Shown here piece after piece: positions 41,471-49,522 of a stretch of DNA of 64,000 bases. Origin of the DNA: Aedoeadaptatus acetigenes. Its GTDB lineage: Bacteria; Bacillota; Clostridia; Tissierellales; Peptoniphilaceae. Numbering within the stretch: the first letter of the stretch is position 1; every line of letters begins with the position of its first letter. The notes beneath the pieces are model-generated. The model was not told where the DNA came from. It ran no database searches and was given only the letters and a program-made list of their open reading frames with translations. The stretch is from contig NZ_JAOQJD010000001.1 of NCBI RefSeq assembly GCF_025566985.1, forward strand, positions 1 to 64,000, given 5' to 3'. The translations under genes and the position numbers were made by a program.

Positions 41471-41499
41471 ATTCTATCAAAGGCCCGAAGCTCTGTCGA
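41471..41499 (-). promoter_or_regulatory. Promoter of the pilus-like operon
   Basis: Minus strand TCGACA (41499-41494), 17-base spacer, TAGAAT (41476-41471), about 20 bases before the GTG start. Confidence 0.6.
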
Positions 41500-41522
41500 T
41501 GGAATTTCAGTGAAATCAACGC

Positions 41523-41554
41523 AAAAAAAGAGCCTGCAACGGGTGCAAGCTCTT
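41523..41554 (-). terminator. Terminator after thrS and the SGNH gene
   Basis: Arms AAGAGC..TGCA (41528-41538) and TGCA..GCTCTT (41544-41554) with one mismatch, loop ACGGG, and a minus-strand run of seven T (41529-41523). Confidence 0.82.
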
Positions 41555-41557
41555 ATT

Positions 41558-42091
41558 TTAGAAAATAGCATTGGCTTTTCCGTAATCGTAAACGGCGCGG
41601 GCAATCATTTCGTGCCCTTCCGGCATTAAGTGGATGCCGTCGATGTAAAGAGCGGGATCGTTCGGAATCACTGAATCCAAATGAAGGCCGGAGGCTCTCT
41701 CGTTCAGCTCTTTCATCTTCTCTTGGAGCGACACGATCATGCTCATGCCGACAAAGAGCTCGTCATCGACGATTTCAGGCGTCGGCGGCACGATTATCAC
41801 GGCTCGGGCGCCTCGCTTTCGGGCATAGGCTTCGAGGCTTTCGTAGGCCTTTATGACCTGATCCACGGTGCCTTCACCCAACAAATCGTTGGCGCCGCCT
41901 AAAACCAAGAGCACGTCTCCTTCATTTAGCACAGGAGGCATATCACAAAGCTCCGTGATCCAAGCGCCGTTCATGCCCAAATTGGCGACGGACCGGTTCA
42001 AAAGCTTTTCCAACAGGCTGACCCAGCACTCATCGAAATCCACACCGTAGCCCGCCACATAAGAGTCGCCGAAAGCGAAGATCTTAGTCAA
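41558..42091 (-). CDS. SGNH/GDSL-family hydrolase
   Basis: A 177-residue esterase/lipase-like protein without a signal peptide. Block I FGDSYVAGYG has the nucleophile Ser, block II NLGMNG and block III LGGANDLL carry the oxyanion-hole Gly and Asn, and block V DGIHLMPEGH has the catalytic Asp and His. Substrate unknown; possibly a thioesterase or carbohydrate deacetylase. It overlaps the end of thrS by eight bases and is followed by a terminator, so it depends on the thrS T-box for expression. Confidence 0.92.
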   Translation of the reverse strand: MTKIFAFGDSYVAGYGVDFDECWVSLLEKLLNRSVANLGMNGAWITELCDMPPVLNEGDVLLVLGGANDLLGEGTVDQVIKAYESLEAYARKRGARAVIIVPPTPEIVDDELFVGMSMIVSLQEKMKELNERASGLHLDSVIPNDPALYIDGIHLMPEGHEMIARAVYDYGKANAIF

Positions 42092-43988
42092 TTCTCTTGC
42101 TTTCGATTTCTTCTTTTAATTCGCCTAAGAAATCGGCAAGTTCAACATCGCTGCGTTCGTTGCCGTCGCGGTCGCGAACGGAGATCTTGCCGCTGTCCGC
42201 TTCTTTTTCGCCGACGATGACCATGTAGTTGACCCGTTCCATTTGTGCGTCGCGGATCTTCTTACCGATCTTTTCGTTGCGTTCGTCGTATTCGGCGCGG
42301 ATGCCGGCATCGGAAAGTTCTTTGGTAACTTTCAGGGCGTAGTCTTCGAATTTTTCACTGATGGGAAGCACTTTGACTTGAACCGGTGCGAGCCACAAGG
42401 GGAATTTACCGGCAAAGTGTTCGACTAAAATGCCGAAGAAGCGTTCCATGGAGCCCATGAGGGCGCGGTGACTCATAACGGGTTGTTGTTTTTCGCCCTT
42501 TTCGTCCACATAGGTCAATTCAAAGCTTTGGGGCATTTGGAAATCCAATTGAATGGTTCCGCATTGCCAGGTACGACCGATGGCATCGCGCAGGTGGAAG
42601 TCGATCTTCGGACCGTAGAATGCGCCGTCGCCTTCGTTGATTTCGTATTCCATTTCCTTGCTGTCCAAGGCTTTTTTCAGTGCTTCAATAGCCATATCCC
42701 ATTGTTCGTCGGTACCCATGCTGTCTTCGGGACGCGTGGAAAGTTCCACCGTGTAGTCGAAGCCGAAGGTATTGTAAAGTTCATCGGCCAAGTCGATGAG
42801 CTTAATGACTTCTTCTTGGATTTGCGAGGGTAGCATGAAGACGTGGGCATCGTCTTGGGTAAAGGTACGAACTCTGAACAGGCCGTGGAGGGCGCCGGAA
42901 AGTTCGTGGCGGTGCACTTGACCGAATTCCATGAGCTTAATGGGGAAGTCTCTGTAAGAGTGCATGGATTGTTCATAAACCAAAATGGATCCCGGGCAGT
43001 TCATGGGCTTGATGGCGTAGTCTTCGCCGTCGATTTTGGTGAAGTACATATTGTCGCGGTAGTGATCCCAGTGACCGGAGCGGTGCCACAAGTCTTCATT
43101 TAAGATCATGGGCGTCTTGATTTCGCCGTAGCCTCGTTCAATTTGCAGGTCGCGCCAGAAGCGTTCCAACTCGTTTCTTACGAGCATTCCCTTGGGATGG
43201 AAGAAGGGGAAGCCGGGGCCTTCGTCGCGGAAGCTGAACAGATCCAATTCGCGGCCGATCTTTCTGTGGTCGCGGCGCTTAGCTTCTTCCAGGCGTTCCA
43301 TGTATTCGTCGAGATCTTTCTTCTTCGGGAAGGAGATGCCGTAGATCCGTTGAAGCATCTTGTTCTTTTCGTCGCCGCGCCAGTAAGCGCCGGCGATGGA
43401 GGTAAGCTTCACGGCCTTAATGTCTTTTACATTTTCCAAATGGGGTCCGCGGCACAAATCCACGTAGTCGCCTAGGGTGTAGATGGAAATTTCTTCGTCG
43501 GCGGGGAGATCTTCGATAAGTTCGATCTTGTAGGGTTCGTCCTTGAAGAGTTCTTCCGCTTCGGCTTTGGAAAGGACTTTTCTTTCAAAGACCGGGCCTT
43601 CTTTGACGATAGCCTTCATTTCCTTTTCGATCTTTTCCAAATCGTCGGTGCTTAATTGTTCGTCCAAGTCGATATCGTAGTAGAAGCCGTTTTCAATGGA
43701 AGGACCGATGGCAAATTTCGTGTTGGGCCACAGGCGTTTGATGGCATAGGCCATTAAGTGGGCCGTGGAGTGCCAGAAGATTTGTTTGCCTTCTTCGTCT
43801 TCGAATTTAACGACTTTGATGGTGCCGTCTTCGTCGATAAAATCGTGTTTGCCTAAAATCACGCCGTTGTAAACACAGCCGACGCTGGCTCGTTCCAAAC
43901 CTTCGGAAATGTCGGCGATTAATTCTTTCACCGATTTCTTCGATTCGTATTCTTTTGCGCTTCCGTCAGGATAACTTACTTTAAACAT
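42084..43988 (-). CDS. thrS: Threonyl-tRNA synthetase
   Basis: Class II synthetase of 634 residues with all parts: TGS domain (1 to about 60), the editing domain with HSTAHLMAYA and (further on) the Cys-containing DLCRGPH, the catalytic core with motif 2 (RVRTFTQDDAHVF, GLFRVR) and motif 3 (MGSMERFFGILVEHF), and the C-terminal anticodon domain. I use the ATG at 43988, six bases from GAGG; the ATG at 43991 is too close. Expression is controlled by a threonine T-box leader directly upstream. Confidence 0.97.
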   Translation of the reverse strand: MFKVSYPDGSAKEYESKKSVKELIADISEGLERASVGCVYNGVILGKHDFIDEDGTIKVVKFEDEEGKQIFWHSTAHLMAYAIKRLWPNTKFAIGPSIENGFYYDIDLDEQLSTDDLEKIEKEMKAIVKEGPVFERKVLSKAEAEELFKDEPYKIELIEDLPADEEISIYTLGDYVDLCRGPHLENVKDIKAVKLTSIAGAYWRGDEKNKMLQRIYGISFPKKKDLDEYMERLEEAKRRDHRKIGRELDLFSFRDEGPGFPFFHPKGMLVRNELERFWRDLQIERGYGEIKTPMILNEDLWHRSGHWDHYRDNMYFTKIDGEDYAIKPMNCPGSILVYEQSMHSYRDFPIKLMEFGQVHRHELSGALHGLFRVRTFTQDDAHVFMLPSQIQEEVIKLIDLADELYNTFGFDYTVELSTRPEDSMGTDEQWDMAIEALKKALDSKEMEYEINEGDGAFYGPKIDFHLRDAIGRTWQCGTIQLDFQMPQSFELTYVDEKGEKQQPVMSHRALMGSMERFFGILVEHFAGKFPLWLAPVQVKVLPISEKFEDYALKVTKELSDAGIRAEYDERNEKIGKKIRDAQMERVNYMVIVGEKEADSGKISVRDRDGNERSDVELADFLGELKEEIESKRID

Positions 43989-43991
43989 CAT

Positions 43992-44187
43992 TCACCTCAA
44001 TTAAAAAAACCGACCGTCCCCAAAAGGACGATCGGTACCGTGGTTCCACCTTCATTACTTCTCAAAACATGTAACGCCTGTTAAGCGCTGCCGATTAAGG
44101 CAGACGTCGGGGTTGGTTTTCCACAAAATTAAGAGCTTTCACCGTCCTCTTTCGCTAAGGCTTTGTGTACTCGTCCCTTCATTCATG
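43992..44187 (-). promoter_or_regulatory. T-box riboswitch leader of thrS
   Basis: The conserved T-box element AAGGTGGAACCACGG is on the minus strand (44052-44038). It is followed by a terminator hairpin with arms at 44009-44019 and 44026-44036 and a seven-T run. The upstream part has stem I-like segments (including GAATGAAGGGACGAGTA and GGTGAAAGC). Uncharged tRNA-Thr would favour the antiterminator. The specifier should be a Thr codon; an ACC within AAAACCAACC is a candidate, but I could not fold it with certainty. Confidence 0.9.
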
Positions 44188-44193
44188 GTAAGA

Positions 44194-44222
44194 AGTATAG
44201 CAGATCCCTGTTGCTTTTGCAA
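44194..44222 (-). promoter_or_regulatory. Promoter of the thrS leader
   Basis: Minus strand TTGCAA (44222-44217), 17-base spacer and TATACT (44199-44194), with TGC just upstream of the -10 (extended -10). Confidence 0.65.
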
Positions 44223-44235
44223 CTGTGTTTCTTCT

Positions 44236-45552
44236 TTATGCCTCATTCTTTAAAAAATTTATAATTTCTTCCGGGCCCATGGCCTTCTCTTCCCCGGTTT
44301 TCATGTTGCGAAGCTTGGGCATATTGTTTTGCACTTCCGCCTGACCGAGGACGATGGCATAAGCCACGTTCAGGTGGTCGGCGTATTTAAATTTCTTGCC
44401 GATTTTTCCCGACTCGCCGTAGAAGATGCAGCGAATGCCTTCGTCTCTTAAGGTCTTTAACAGACGCAGGCCTTCTTCTTTCGTCTCGTCGAAGGGAATG
44501 ATCAGGCACTGAGAAGCCGCGTCGTCGTAGCTTTTTAAGAGGCCCGCTTCATTTAATTGGTAATAGAGGCGCGATAGGCCGATGGAAATGCCGACGCCGG
44601 GAAGCTTTTGCTTCGTGTAGTGGCCGGCCAGATTGTCGTATCGACCGCCGCTGCAGACAGAGCCGATGGCCGGGTAATCGTCCAAAATGGTTTCGTAGAC
44701 GGTACCGGTGTAGTAATCCAGGCCGCGGGCGATTTTCATGTCGGGAATCATGTGTTTGTCCGATACGCCTAATGTGCGGGCGATAGAAAAGACTTCTTTC
44801 AGTTCGCTGACGCCGGTTTTAAATTCTTCATCGTCGATGGCCATGGCGTCGAGGGCAGCGAATACTTCGTCGGTGGTGCCGGAGATATTGATAAACTCGG
44901 CGATTTTTTCCACGGCATCTTCTGAGAGGCCGATTTTTGAAAGTTCTTCCTTCACCGAATCCACGCCGATCTTATCGACCTTATCCACGATGCGAAGCAC
45001 TTCTTGGGAATCGTTGACGCCCAGAGCCCGGTAGAAGCCGTTTAAAATGCGGCGATTGTTCATGTGAATGGTAAATGCTTCAAAGCCCAGATCTTGGAAG
45101 GTCTTGGCGATAATCGAAGGAATTTCGCCATCGTTGTACAGAGACAAAGATCCGTTTCCGATGATGTCGATATCGCATTGGTAAAATTCACGGAAGCGAC
45201 CCTTTTGCGCCCGCTCGCCCCGATAGACTTTGCCGATGTGGTAGCGGCGGAAGGGGAAGCTTAAATCGCTGTAATGTTGGGCCACGTAGCGCGCCAGGGG
45301 CACGGTGAGATCGAAGCGCATGGCGATGTCCGTGGAGCCTTTTTTAAAGGCATAGACTTGTTTTTCCGTTTCGCCGCCGCCTTTGGCCAAGAGAACTTCC
45401 TCTTTTTCCAAAACCGGCGTGTCGATGGGCAGAAAACCCTTCTCTTCGTAATTTTTTCGAATAATGTCCTTCATCCGATTAAAGACCAACTGATCTTTCG
45501 GCAGAAGCTCCATAAAGCCCGGCAATGTGGACGGTTGTACAATCTGTGTCAT
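44236..45552 (-). CDS. hisS: Histidyl-tRNA synthetase
   Basis: Class II synthetase, 438 residues. Motif 1 (PGFMELLPKDQL start, IDTPVLEK), motif 2 with RYHIGKVYRGERAQKGRFREFYQCDIDIIG, the His-A loop ARGLDYYTGTVYE and motif 3 GVGISIGLSRLYYQL are visible. In the anticodon domain CIFYGESGKIGKKFKYADHLNVAYAIVLG is typical. Its ATG overlaps the upstream methylase stop (ATGA). The usual neighbour aspS is not present; the thrS promoter lies just after its stop. Confidence 0.97.
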   Translation of the reverse strand: MTQIVQPSTLPGFMELLPKDQLVFNRMKDIIRKNYEEKGFLPIDTPVLEKEEVLLAKGGGETEKQVYAFKKGSTDIAMRFDLTVPLARYVAQHYSDLSFPFRRYHIGKVYRGERAQKGRFREFYQCDIDIIGNGSLSLYNDGEIPSIIAKTFQDLGFEAFTIHMNNRRILNGFYRALGVNDSQEVLRIVDKVDKIGVDSVKEELSKIGLSEDAVEKIAEFINISGTTDEVFAALDAMAIDDEEFKTGVSELKEVFSIARTLGVSDKHMIPDMKIARGLDYYTGTVYETILDDYPAIGSVCSGGRYDNLAGHYTKQKLPGVGISIGLSRLYYQLNEAGLLKSYDDAASQCLIIPFDETKEEGLRLLKTLRDEGIRCIFYGESGKIGKKFKYADHLNVAYAIVLGQAEVQNNMPKLRNMKTGEEKAMGPEEIINFLKNEA

Positions 45553-46313
45553 TGTCCTCCTCCTTCTATGACAAACATGGCGATGGATGCGGCCACGTTG
45601 GCGTTTAGTGAATCGATGGTTTCTTTCATGGGGATTCGCAGGCGCAGATCCACTTTTTCAAGCAGCTCTTCTCGAATGCCTCGGGCCTCGTTTCCCACGA
45701 TCAAGACGATGTTTTTGTTCTCCCCTTCCACGGCCATGCTCTCGCCGCGAATATCCAGGGCCGCGAAGAGGGCACCGCGGTCTTTGTAGGCGAAGAGCTC
45801 CTCGTCTGTGACGTAAGCCACGGGCAGGCGAAAGGCCGAGGCCATGGAGGCGCGGATGCACTTGTCGTTGGTGGGATCCACCGTCCCCGGCCCGACGAGC
45901 ACGCCGTCGAAGTGAAAGGCTTCGGCGGAACGAATCATGCCGCCGAAGTTTCCCGGATCCTGCACGCCGTCGGCGTAGAGAAAGCGGCCACATTCGGGGA
46001 GGCTCGCGGCGTCCGCGAGAAAGCTGCGGCACAGGGCGAGAATGCCCTGATCCGTTTCCGTGGACACCAATTCGTTAAAGAGGCGGTGATCCAAAAGAGT
46101 GACGTCCGCCTCCGCCTTTTCGATCAGGGATCGGTGCTGCTCGACTTTTTCTTTGTCGACGATCAGCTCCTTCACATAGCCTTCGGCCATGACCTCTTCG
46201 ATGACCACGACGCCTTCCACCAAGAGCGTACCCGTTATTTTTCGATATTTCTTATCCTTCAATTTTTTCCACGACTTAAAGCGGCGGTTCTCCTTCGAAT
46301 CAATGCTATTCAT
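45549..46313 (-). CDS. TrmH/SpoU-family RNA 2'-O-methyltransferase
   Basis: A 254-residue RNA methyltransferase of the SPOUT type. An N-terminal substrate-binding domain (RFKSWKKLKDKKYRKITGTLLVEG) is followed by the knot domain with DGVQDPGNFGGMIRSAEAF (motif 1), IVGNEARGI (motif 2) and IPMKETIDSLNANVAASIAMFV-like motif 3. The target could be 23S rRNA (RlmB-like) or tRNA; not decidable from sequence alone. It overlaps trkA by eight bases. Confidence 0.93.
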   Translation of the reverse strand: MNSIDSKENRRFKSWKKLKDKKYRKITGTLLVEGVVVIEEVMAEGYVKELIVDKEKVEQHRSLIEKAEADVTLLDHRLFNELVSTETDQGILALCRSFLADAASLPECGRFLYADGVQDPGNFGGMIRSAEAFHFDGVLVGPGTVDPTNDKCIRASMASAFRLPVAYVTDEELFAYKDRGALFAALDIRGESMAVEGENKNIVLIVGNEARGIREELLEKVDLRLRIPMKETIDSLNANVAASIAMFVIEGGGQ

Positions 46314-46968
46314 CGGATCGCTCTTTTTGAATTTGCTTCAGGTCGTCGTCGCTGCCGAAGAATATAATAATGTCGTTTCGATTCAGCACTTCCTCGGCGA
46401 CGTGGCGCACGATAAGGTCCTTGGCCCGGCGAATGGCAATGACATTGACATTAAATTCGCTGCGCAGTTGAAGTTCGCGGATGCTCTTTCCGACCCAATC
46501 TTCCGCCACTTCATATTCCACGATGCCGTAGTCGTCGGACAATTCAAAGTAATCGGTAATCCCGTTGTCCGTCAATTGCTTTGCCAGGCGCATGCCCATG
46601 TCGATTTCCGGATAAATAATGGTGTGGGCACCGAGGCGCTTTAAGATGTGGCCGTAGCGCTTGGTCGGTGCCTTAGCCACGATCAAAGGAATCCCCGCTT
46701 CCACGCAGGCGATGGTAGCCATAATGGCGGAATCCAAACTGCTTCCGATGGCGATAACGGCACAGTCGAAATTGCTCAGGCCCAAATCGTCGAAGACGTC
46801 TTCGTCCATGAGATCGGCCTCAATAGCCGTGGTGACATTTTCCGACACGTACTTCACGCGCTCGGGATTCATGTCCACTGCCAAGACGTCGTTGTGCATA
46901 TTATATAAGGTCTTTGCCACCGTCGATCCGAGGCGACCGAGGCCGAAGACGATAAAACTTTTAACCAT
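46306..46968 (-). CDS. trkA: Trk/Ktr potassium uptake regulatory subunit
   Basis: Cytoplasmic RCK protein of 220 residues gating the membrane subunit TrkH/KtrB. The N-terminal Rossmann domain has FGLGRLGSTVAKTLY and the acidic end of strand two (AVDMNPE), binding NAD(H) or ATP/ADP in the family; the C-terminal RCK_C domain (about 140-220) follows. In Firmicutes such KtrA/C-type subunits are c-di-AMP targets, which would connect it to cdaA at 10 kb; this is family knowledge and not tested here. It follows trkH by nine bases. Confidence 0.95.
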   Translation of the reverse strand: MVKSFIVFGLGRLGSTVAKTLYNMHNDVLAVDMNPERVKYVSENVTTAIEADLMDEDVFDDLGLSNFDCAVIAIGSSLDSAIMATIACVEAGIPLIVAKAPTKRYGHILKRLGAHTIIYPEIDMGMRLAKQLTDNGITDYFELSDDYGIVEYEVAEDWVGKSIRELQLRSEFNVNVIAIRRAKDLIVRHVAEEVLNRNDIIIFFGSDDDLKQIQKERSDE

Positions 46969-46977
46969 GGTACTCTC

Positions 46978-48303
46978 CTATCCCACGATAAATTTTCCTT
47001 CCGCGTAGCGGAATTTGCGCTTGTGTTCTCTGTGAAACAGCCCCATGGCAAAAGTCGTCGGGCCGATTCGTCCCAAATACATGGTAAAGGCCAAAATTAA
47101 TTTTGACGAATTTTTCAGCATCATGGTGATGCCCCGTGTGACGCCGACGGTGCCGAAGGCGGAAAAAGTTTCGAATAAGGCGTCCAAAAACTTTACATTT
47201 CCCGCTTCAAACATGACGACGGCAGAAGCGACGGTAAAGACCAAAGCCACCCCGATGACAAAGAGGGAATAGGCCTTTCGCACGATGTCTTTCCCCACGC
47301 GGCGATGAAACATTTCCGTGTCGTCGCTTCCGCGGAGGCTGGCCCAGGTAGCCGCCAAGACGATGGCGAAGGTAGTGGTCTTTAAACCGCCGGCCGTGGA
47401 GCCCGGGGAGCCGCCGATAAACATTAAAAGGCAGCTGCCAAAGGCCGTGGGATCGGTAATATATCCCATGTCCAGGGAATTAAATCCCGCCGTCCGAAAG
47501 GTGGTGGACTGAAAGAATGATGCCAAAAGCTTCTCAGACAGAGGCATGGGCGCCAAAGTAAGGGGATTGTTCCACTCGAAGACGGAGACCATGACGGTGC
47601 CTGCGATCAATAGGGCGGCGGTGGTGACGAAAACCAGTTTCGTATGGGGACTCAAGCGGCGGCGCGTTCTGTAACGCCACAGATCCGCGTAGACGACGAA
47701 GCCCAATCCCCCTAAAATGATCAAGGCGGCGATGGTTAATGTGATCAAAAAGTCGCCCTGAAAAGGCATGAGGGAATCGCCGAACAGGTCGAAACCGGCG
47801 TTACAAAAGGCGCTCACGGAGTGAAAAAGAGAAAAGGCGATGCCTTTTTTCACGCCGTAAAGCGGCACGAGATGAAACGACAGAATGAGCGCCCCCACCC
47901 CTTCGATTGCCAAAGTCAGGAGGGTGGCGAATTTCAACAGACGCACCAGGCCTGTTAAGCTGTCGGCATTGAGCTGTTCTCTAATATACAATCGTCCCGT
48001 TAAGGAAATGCGCTGGCCGGTAAAAATCGAAATCCACATAAGCATGGTCATGGTGCCCAAACCGCCGATTTGAATTAAGCCGATAATAATGCATTTCCCG
48101 AAGACGGTCCAGCCGGCGGCGGTATTTCGCACGATGAGTCCGGTGACGCAAGAGGCCGATGTAGCGGTGAACAGGGCATCGACAAAGCCTGCCGATGTGT
48201 GATTCGCCGACGCTTGAGGAAGCATTAAAAGCAATGTTCCGATTGAAATTAAAACCAAAAAGGAAATTGCCAGGACAAAGGGCGGGTTATGGGAAATTTT
48301 TTT
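46978..48303 (-). pseudogene. trkH: TrkH/KtrB potassium channel, main part, 5' end interrupted
   Basis: Potassium-transport membrane subunit. All four selectivity-filter segments are visible in order: SASCVTGL, FCNAGFD, FRTAGFNS and FGTVGVTRG, each with the key Gly, and eight spans. The frame continues upstream to 48303, where trkH sequence is cut by an ISL3-type element fragment. The first nine or so codons plus the ribosome binding site (GTG at 48897 after AGGAG) are found again at 48758-48897 beyond the N gap. In the assembled sequence the only in-frame start left is an internal TTG. Without the insertion and duplication the protein would be intact (about 450 residues), so disruption in the cell is uncertain. 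Confidence 0.75.
48188..48303. repeat. 116 bp direct repeat, copy 1
   Basis: Identical over 116 bases to 48758-48873. It lies at the element's left border, inside trkH. The copies differ only beyond position 48303/48873 (GGTTCTATG against CTGAAGACG). Confidence 0.97.
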
Positions 48304-48323
48304 GGTTCTATGTCAACCATTGG

Positions 48324-48352
48324 GGAGTCTAGTGAAAACTAGGCTCCTTTTT
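48324..48352 (+). terminator. Plus-strand terminator in the IS end
   Basis: Arms GGAGTCTAG (48324-48332) and CTAGGCTCC (48339-48347), fully paired in RNA with one U-G pair, loop TGAAAA, then five T. It would stop transcripts entering the element from outside and reading antisense to the transposase. Confidence 0.7.
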
Positions 48353-48372
48353 GTTTTCCTAAAAGCCATTCA

Positions 48373-48748
48373 TCACCGACCTTTTGAACAAACGAAAAGC
48401 AGTTTCGTTCGAAAATGATGAAAGTTTTGCATCCCAAAGGCCACACGCTTCACGGTCTTGATCTTGTTGTGCGTTCCTTCCACGTAGCCGTTACTCCACG
48501 GGTAATCAAAGCTGTTGGTAATCTCCTCGAACCAGTTGGTGTAAGCGCGCAAGCAGTAGCGCCACTCCTTTAGCCCGCTTTTCTTAGCCTCTTCCATCCA
48601 TGTTGAAAGAGCAGTAGCAGCGGCTTCTTTGTTTTTCTGAGAAAGGACGTAGGTGTAAAAGCCTTCTTTTAAGACGTAAGCGGTTCGAATGGCATCGCTC
48701 TTTTCGAGCATGGTGGCGACGAGGCTTTTCTCCCCTTGAGTGAGGTCT
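48373..48748 (-). pseudogene. ISL3-family transposase, C-terminal part
   Basis: About 125 C-terminal residues of a DDE transposase of the ISL3 family. Diagnostic are the segment FEEITNSFDYPWSNGYVEGTHNKIKTVKR-type pattern, containing the catalytic Glu in YVEGTHNKIK, and the end FHHFRTKLLF. The N-terminal zinc and helix-turn-helix parts and the first two catalytic Asp are absent because the sequence stops at the N gap. The reading frame that joins it across the gap with the trkH N-terminus is an artefact. Confidence 0.88.
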
Positions 48749-48757
48749 NNNNNNNNN
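48749..48757. other. Assembly gap (nine N)
   Basis: Nine undetermined bases between the transposase fragment and the second copy of the 116 bp repeat. The real gap must be longer if a whole ISL3 element (usually 1.3-1.6 kb) is present. Confidence 0.95.
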
Positions 48758-48873
48758 CCTGCCGATGTGTGATTCGCCGACGCTTGAGGAAGCATTAAAA
48801 GCAATGTTCCGATTGAAATTAAAACCAAAAAGGAAATTGCCAGGACAAAGGGCGGGTTATGGGAAATTTTTTT
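48758..48873. repeat. 116 bp direct repeat, copy 2
   Basis: Exact copy of 48188-48303, directly after the N gap. Here it continues into the true 5' end of trkH. Confidence 0.97.
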
Positions 48874-48897
48874 CTGAAGACGATTTGGTAATTTCAC
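48758..48897 (-). pseudogene. trkH: 5' end of trkH beyond the N gap
   Basis: Codes for the first 46 residues of the TrkH/KtrB protein (MKLPNRLQKK, first span, QASANHTSA), starting with a GTG at 48897 after AGGAG. Its last 116 bases repeat copy 1, so most of this segment is present twice. Joining at the repeat restores an intact trkH frame. Confidence 0.8.
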
Positions 48898-48907
48898 GCT
48901 CTGCTCC

Positions 48908-48950
48908 TAAAATAAAATACACCCCACAGGGAGTATCCCCATGGGGTGTA
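48908..48950 (-). terminator. Terminator after rplT
   Basis: Arms TACACCCCA (48918-48926) and TGGGGTGTA (48942-48950) with further inner pairing (GGGA/TCCC), followed on the minus strand by TTTTATTTT. It lies between rplT and trkH. Confidence 0.85.
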
Positions 48951-48954
48951 GCGC

Positions 48955-49305
48955 TTATTCTCCCTTAGCTACTTGAACGAGTTGTGCAAATGCATCCGGG
49001 TCGTGAATTGCCAATTCGGAAAGAACCTTGCGGTTAATGTCTACATTGGCCTTTTTTAATCCACTGATAAAGCGGCTGTAGCTCATGCCGTTCAAACGTG
49101 CGGCGGCATTGATTCTCGTAATCCAAAGTTTACGGAAATCTCTCTTCCTTTGCTTTCTGCCAGCAAAGGAATAGCTCATGGAGCGCATAACCGCTTGGTT
49201 TGCTACGCGGTATAATTTCGATTTTGCTCCGAAGTAGCCCTTTGCTTGTTTTAATACTTTTTTATGACGACGCTTTGCGTTGACGCCTCTTTTTACTCTA
49301 GCCAT
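48955..49305 (-). CDS. rplT: 50S ribosomal protein L20
   Basis: A 116-residue basic protein with the usual start ARVKRGVNAKRRHKKVLKQAKGYFGAKSKL-type pattern (RHKKVLKQAKGY), early in 50S assembly. In Firmicutes L20 also represses this operon through its leader. Last gene of infC-rpmI-rplT. Confidence 0.98.
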   Translation of the reverse strand: MARVKRGVNAKRRHKKVLKQAKGYFGAKSKLYRVANQAVMRSMSYSFAGRKQRKRDFRKLWITRINAAARLNGMSYSRFISGLKKANVDINRKVLSELAIHDPDAFAQLVQVAKGE

Positions 49306-49320
49306 GTCTTACCTCCCCGA

Positions 49321-49512
49321 TTACGGAATCATGTTGTCGATGCGGCGAGCATCGGACTTTGAAACCAACGATCCTTTACGCAGATTCCGCGTTCTCTTTG
49401 CTGTCTTTTTGCCCGTTAAGTGGCCTTTGTAAGCTTTGAATCTTCTTAATTTGCCGGTTCCCGTTCTGGTGAAACGCTTGGCGGAACCTCTATGCGTTTT
49501 CATTTTACCCAT
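49321..49512 (-). CDS. rpmI: 50S ribosomal protein L35
   Basis: A 63-residue basic protein with the family start MGKMKTHRGSAKRFTRTGTG and the segment KAYKGHLTGKKTAKRTRNLRK. It lies ten bases after infC and 15 before rplT. Confidence 0.97.
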   Translation of the reverse strand: MGKMKTHRGSAKRFTRTGTGKLRRFKAYKGHLTGKKTAKRTRNLRKGSLVSKSDARRIDNMIP

Positions 49513-49522
49513 CGTATTCCTC

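Larger units (their letters stand above)
48304..48748 (-). mobile_element. Partial ISL3-family insertion sequence
   Basis: The terminus begins GGTTCTATGTCAACCATTGG at 48304, like ISL3-family inverted repeats, and the sequence encodes the C-terminal part of an ISL3-type transposase on the minus strand. The other end of the element is missing at the N gap. The trkH bases at the junction (a run ending in seven T) could be the 8 bp target duplication usual for the family, but the second junction is not in the assembly. Confidence 0.85.

Noticed and set aside
48373..48897. A single protein joining the TrkH N-terminus to a transposase end
   Set aside because: The frame is open only because it passes through nine N; it joins two unrelated proteins and is an assembly artefact.
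48765..48968. Plus-strand ORF across the 116 bp repeat and the rplT terminator
   Set aside because: It is antisense to the trkH start and a terminator, has no ribosome binding site, and its sequence is explained by trkH.
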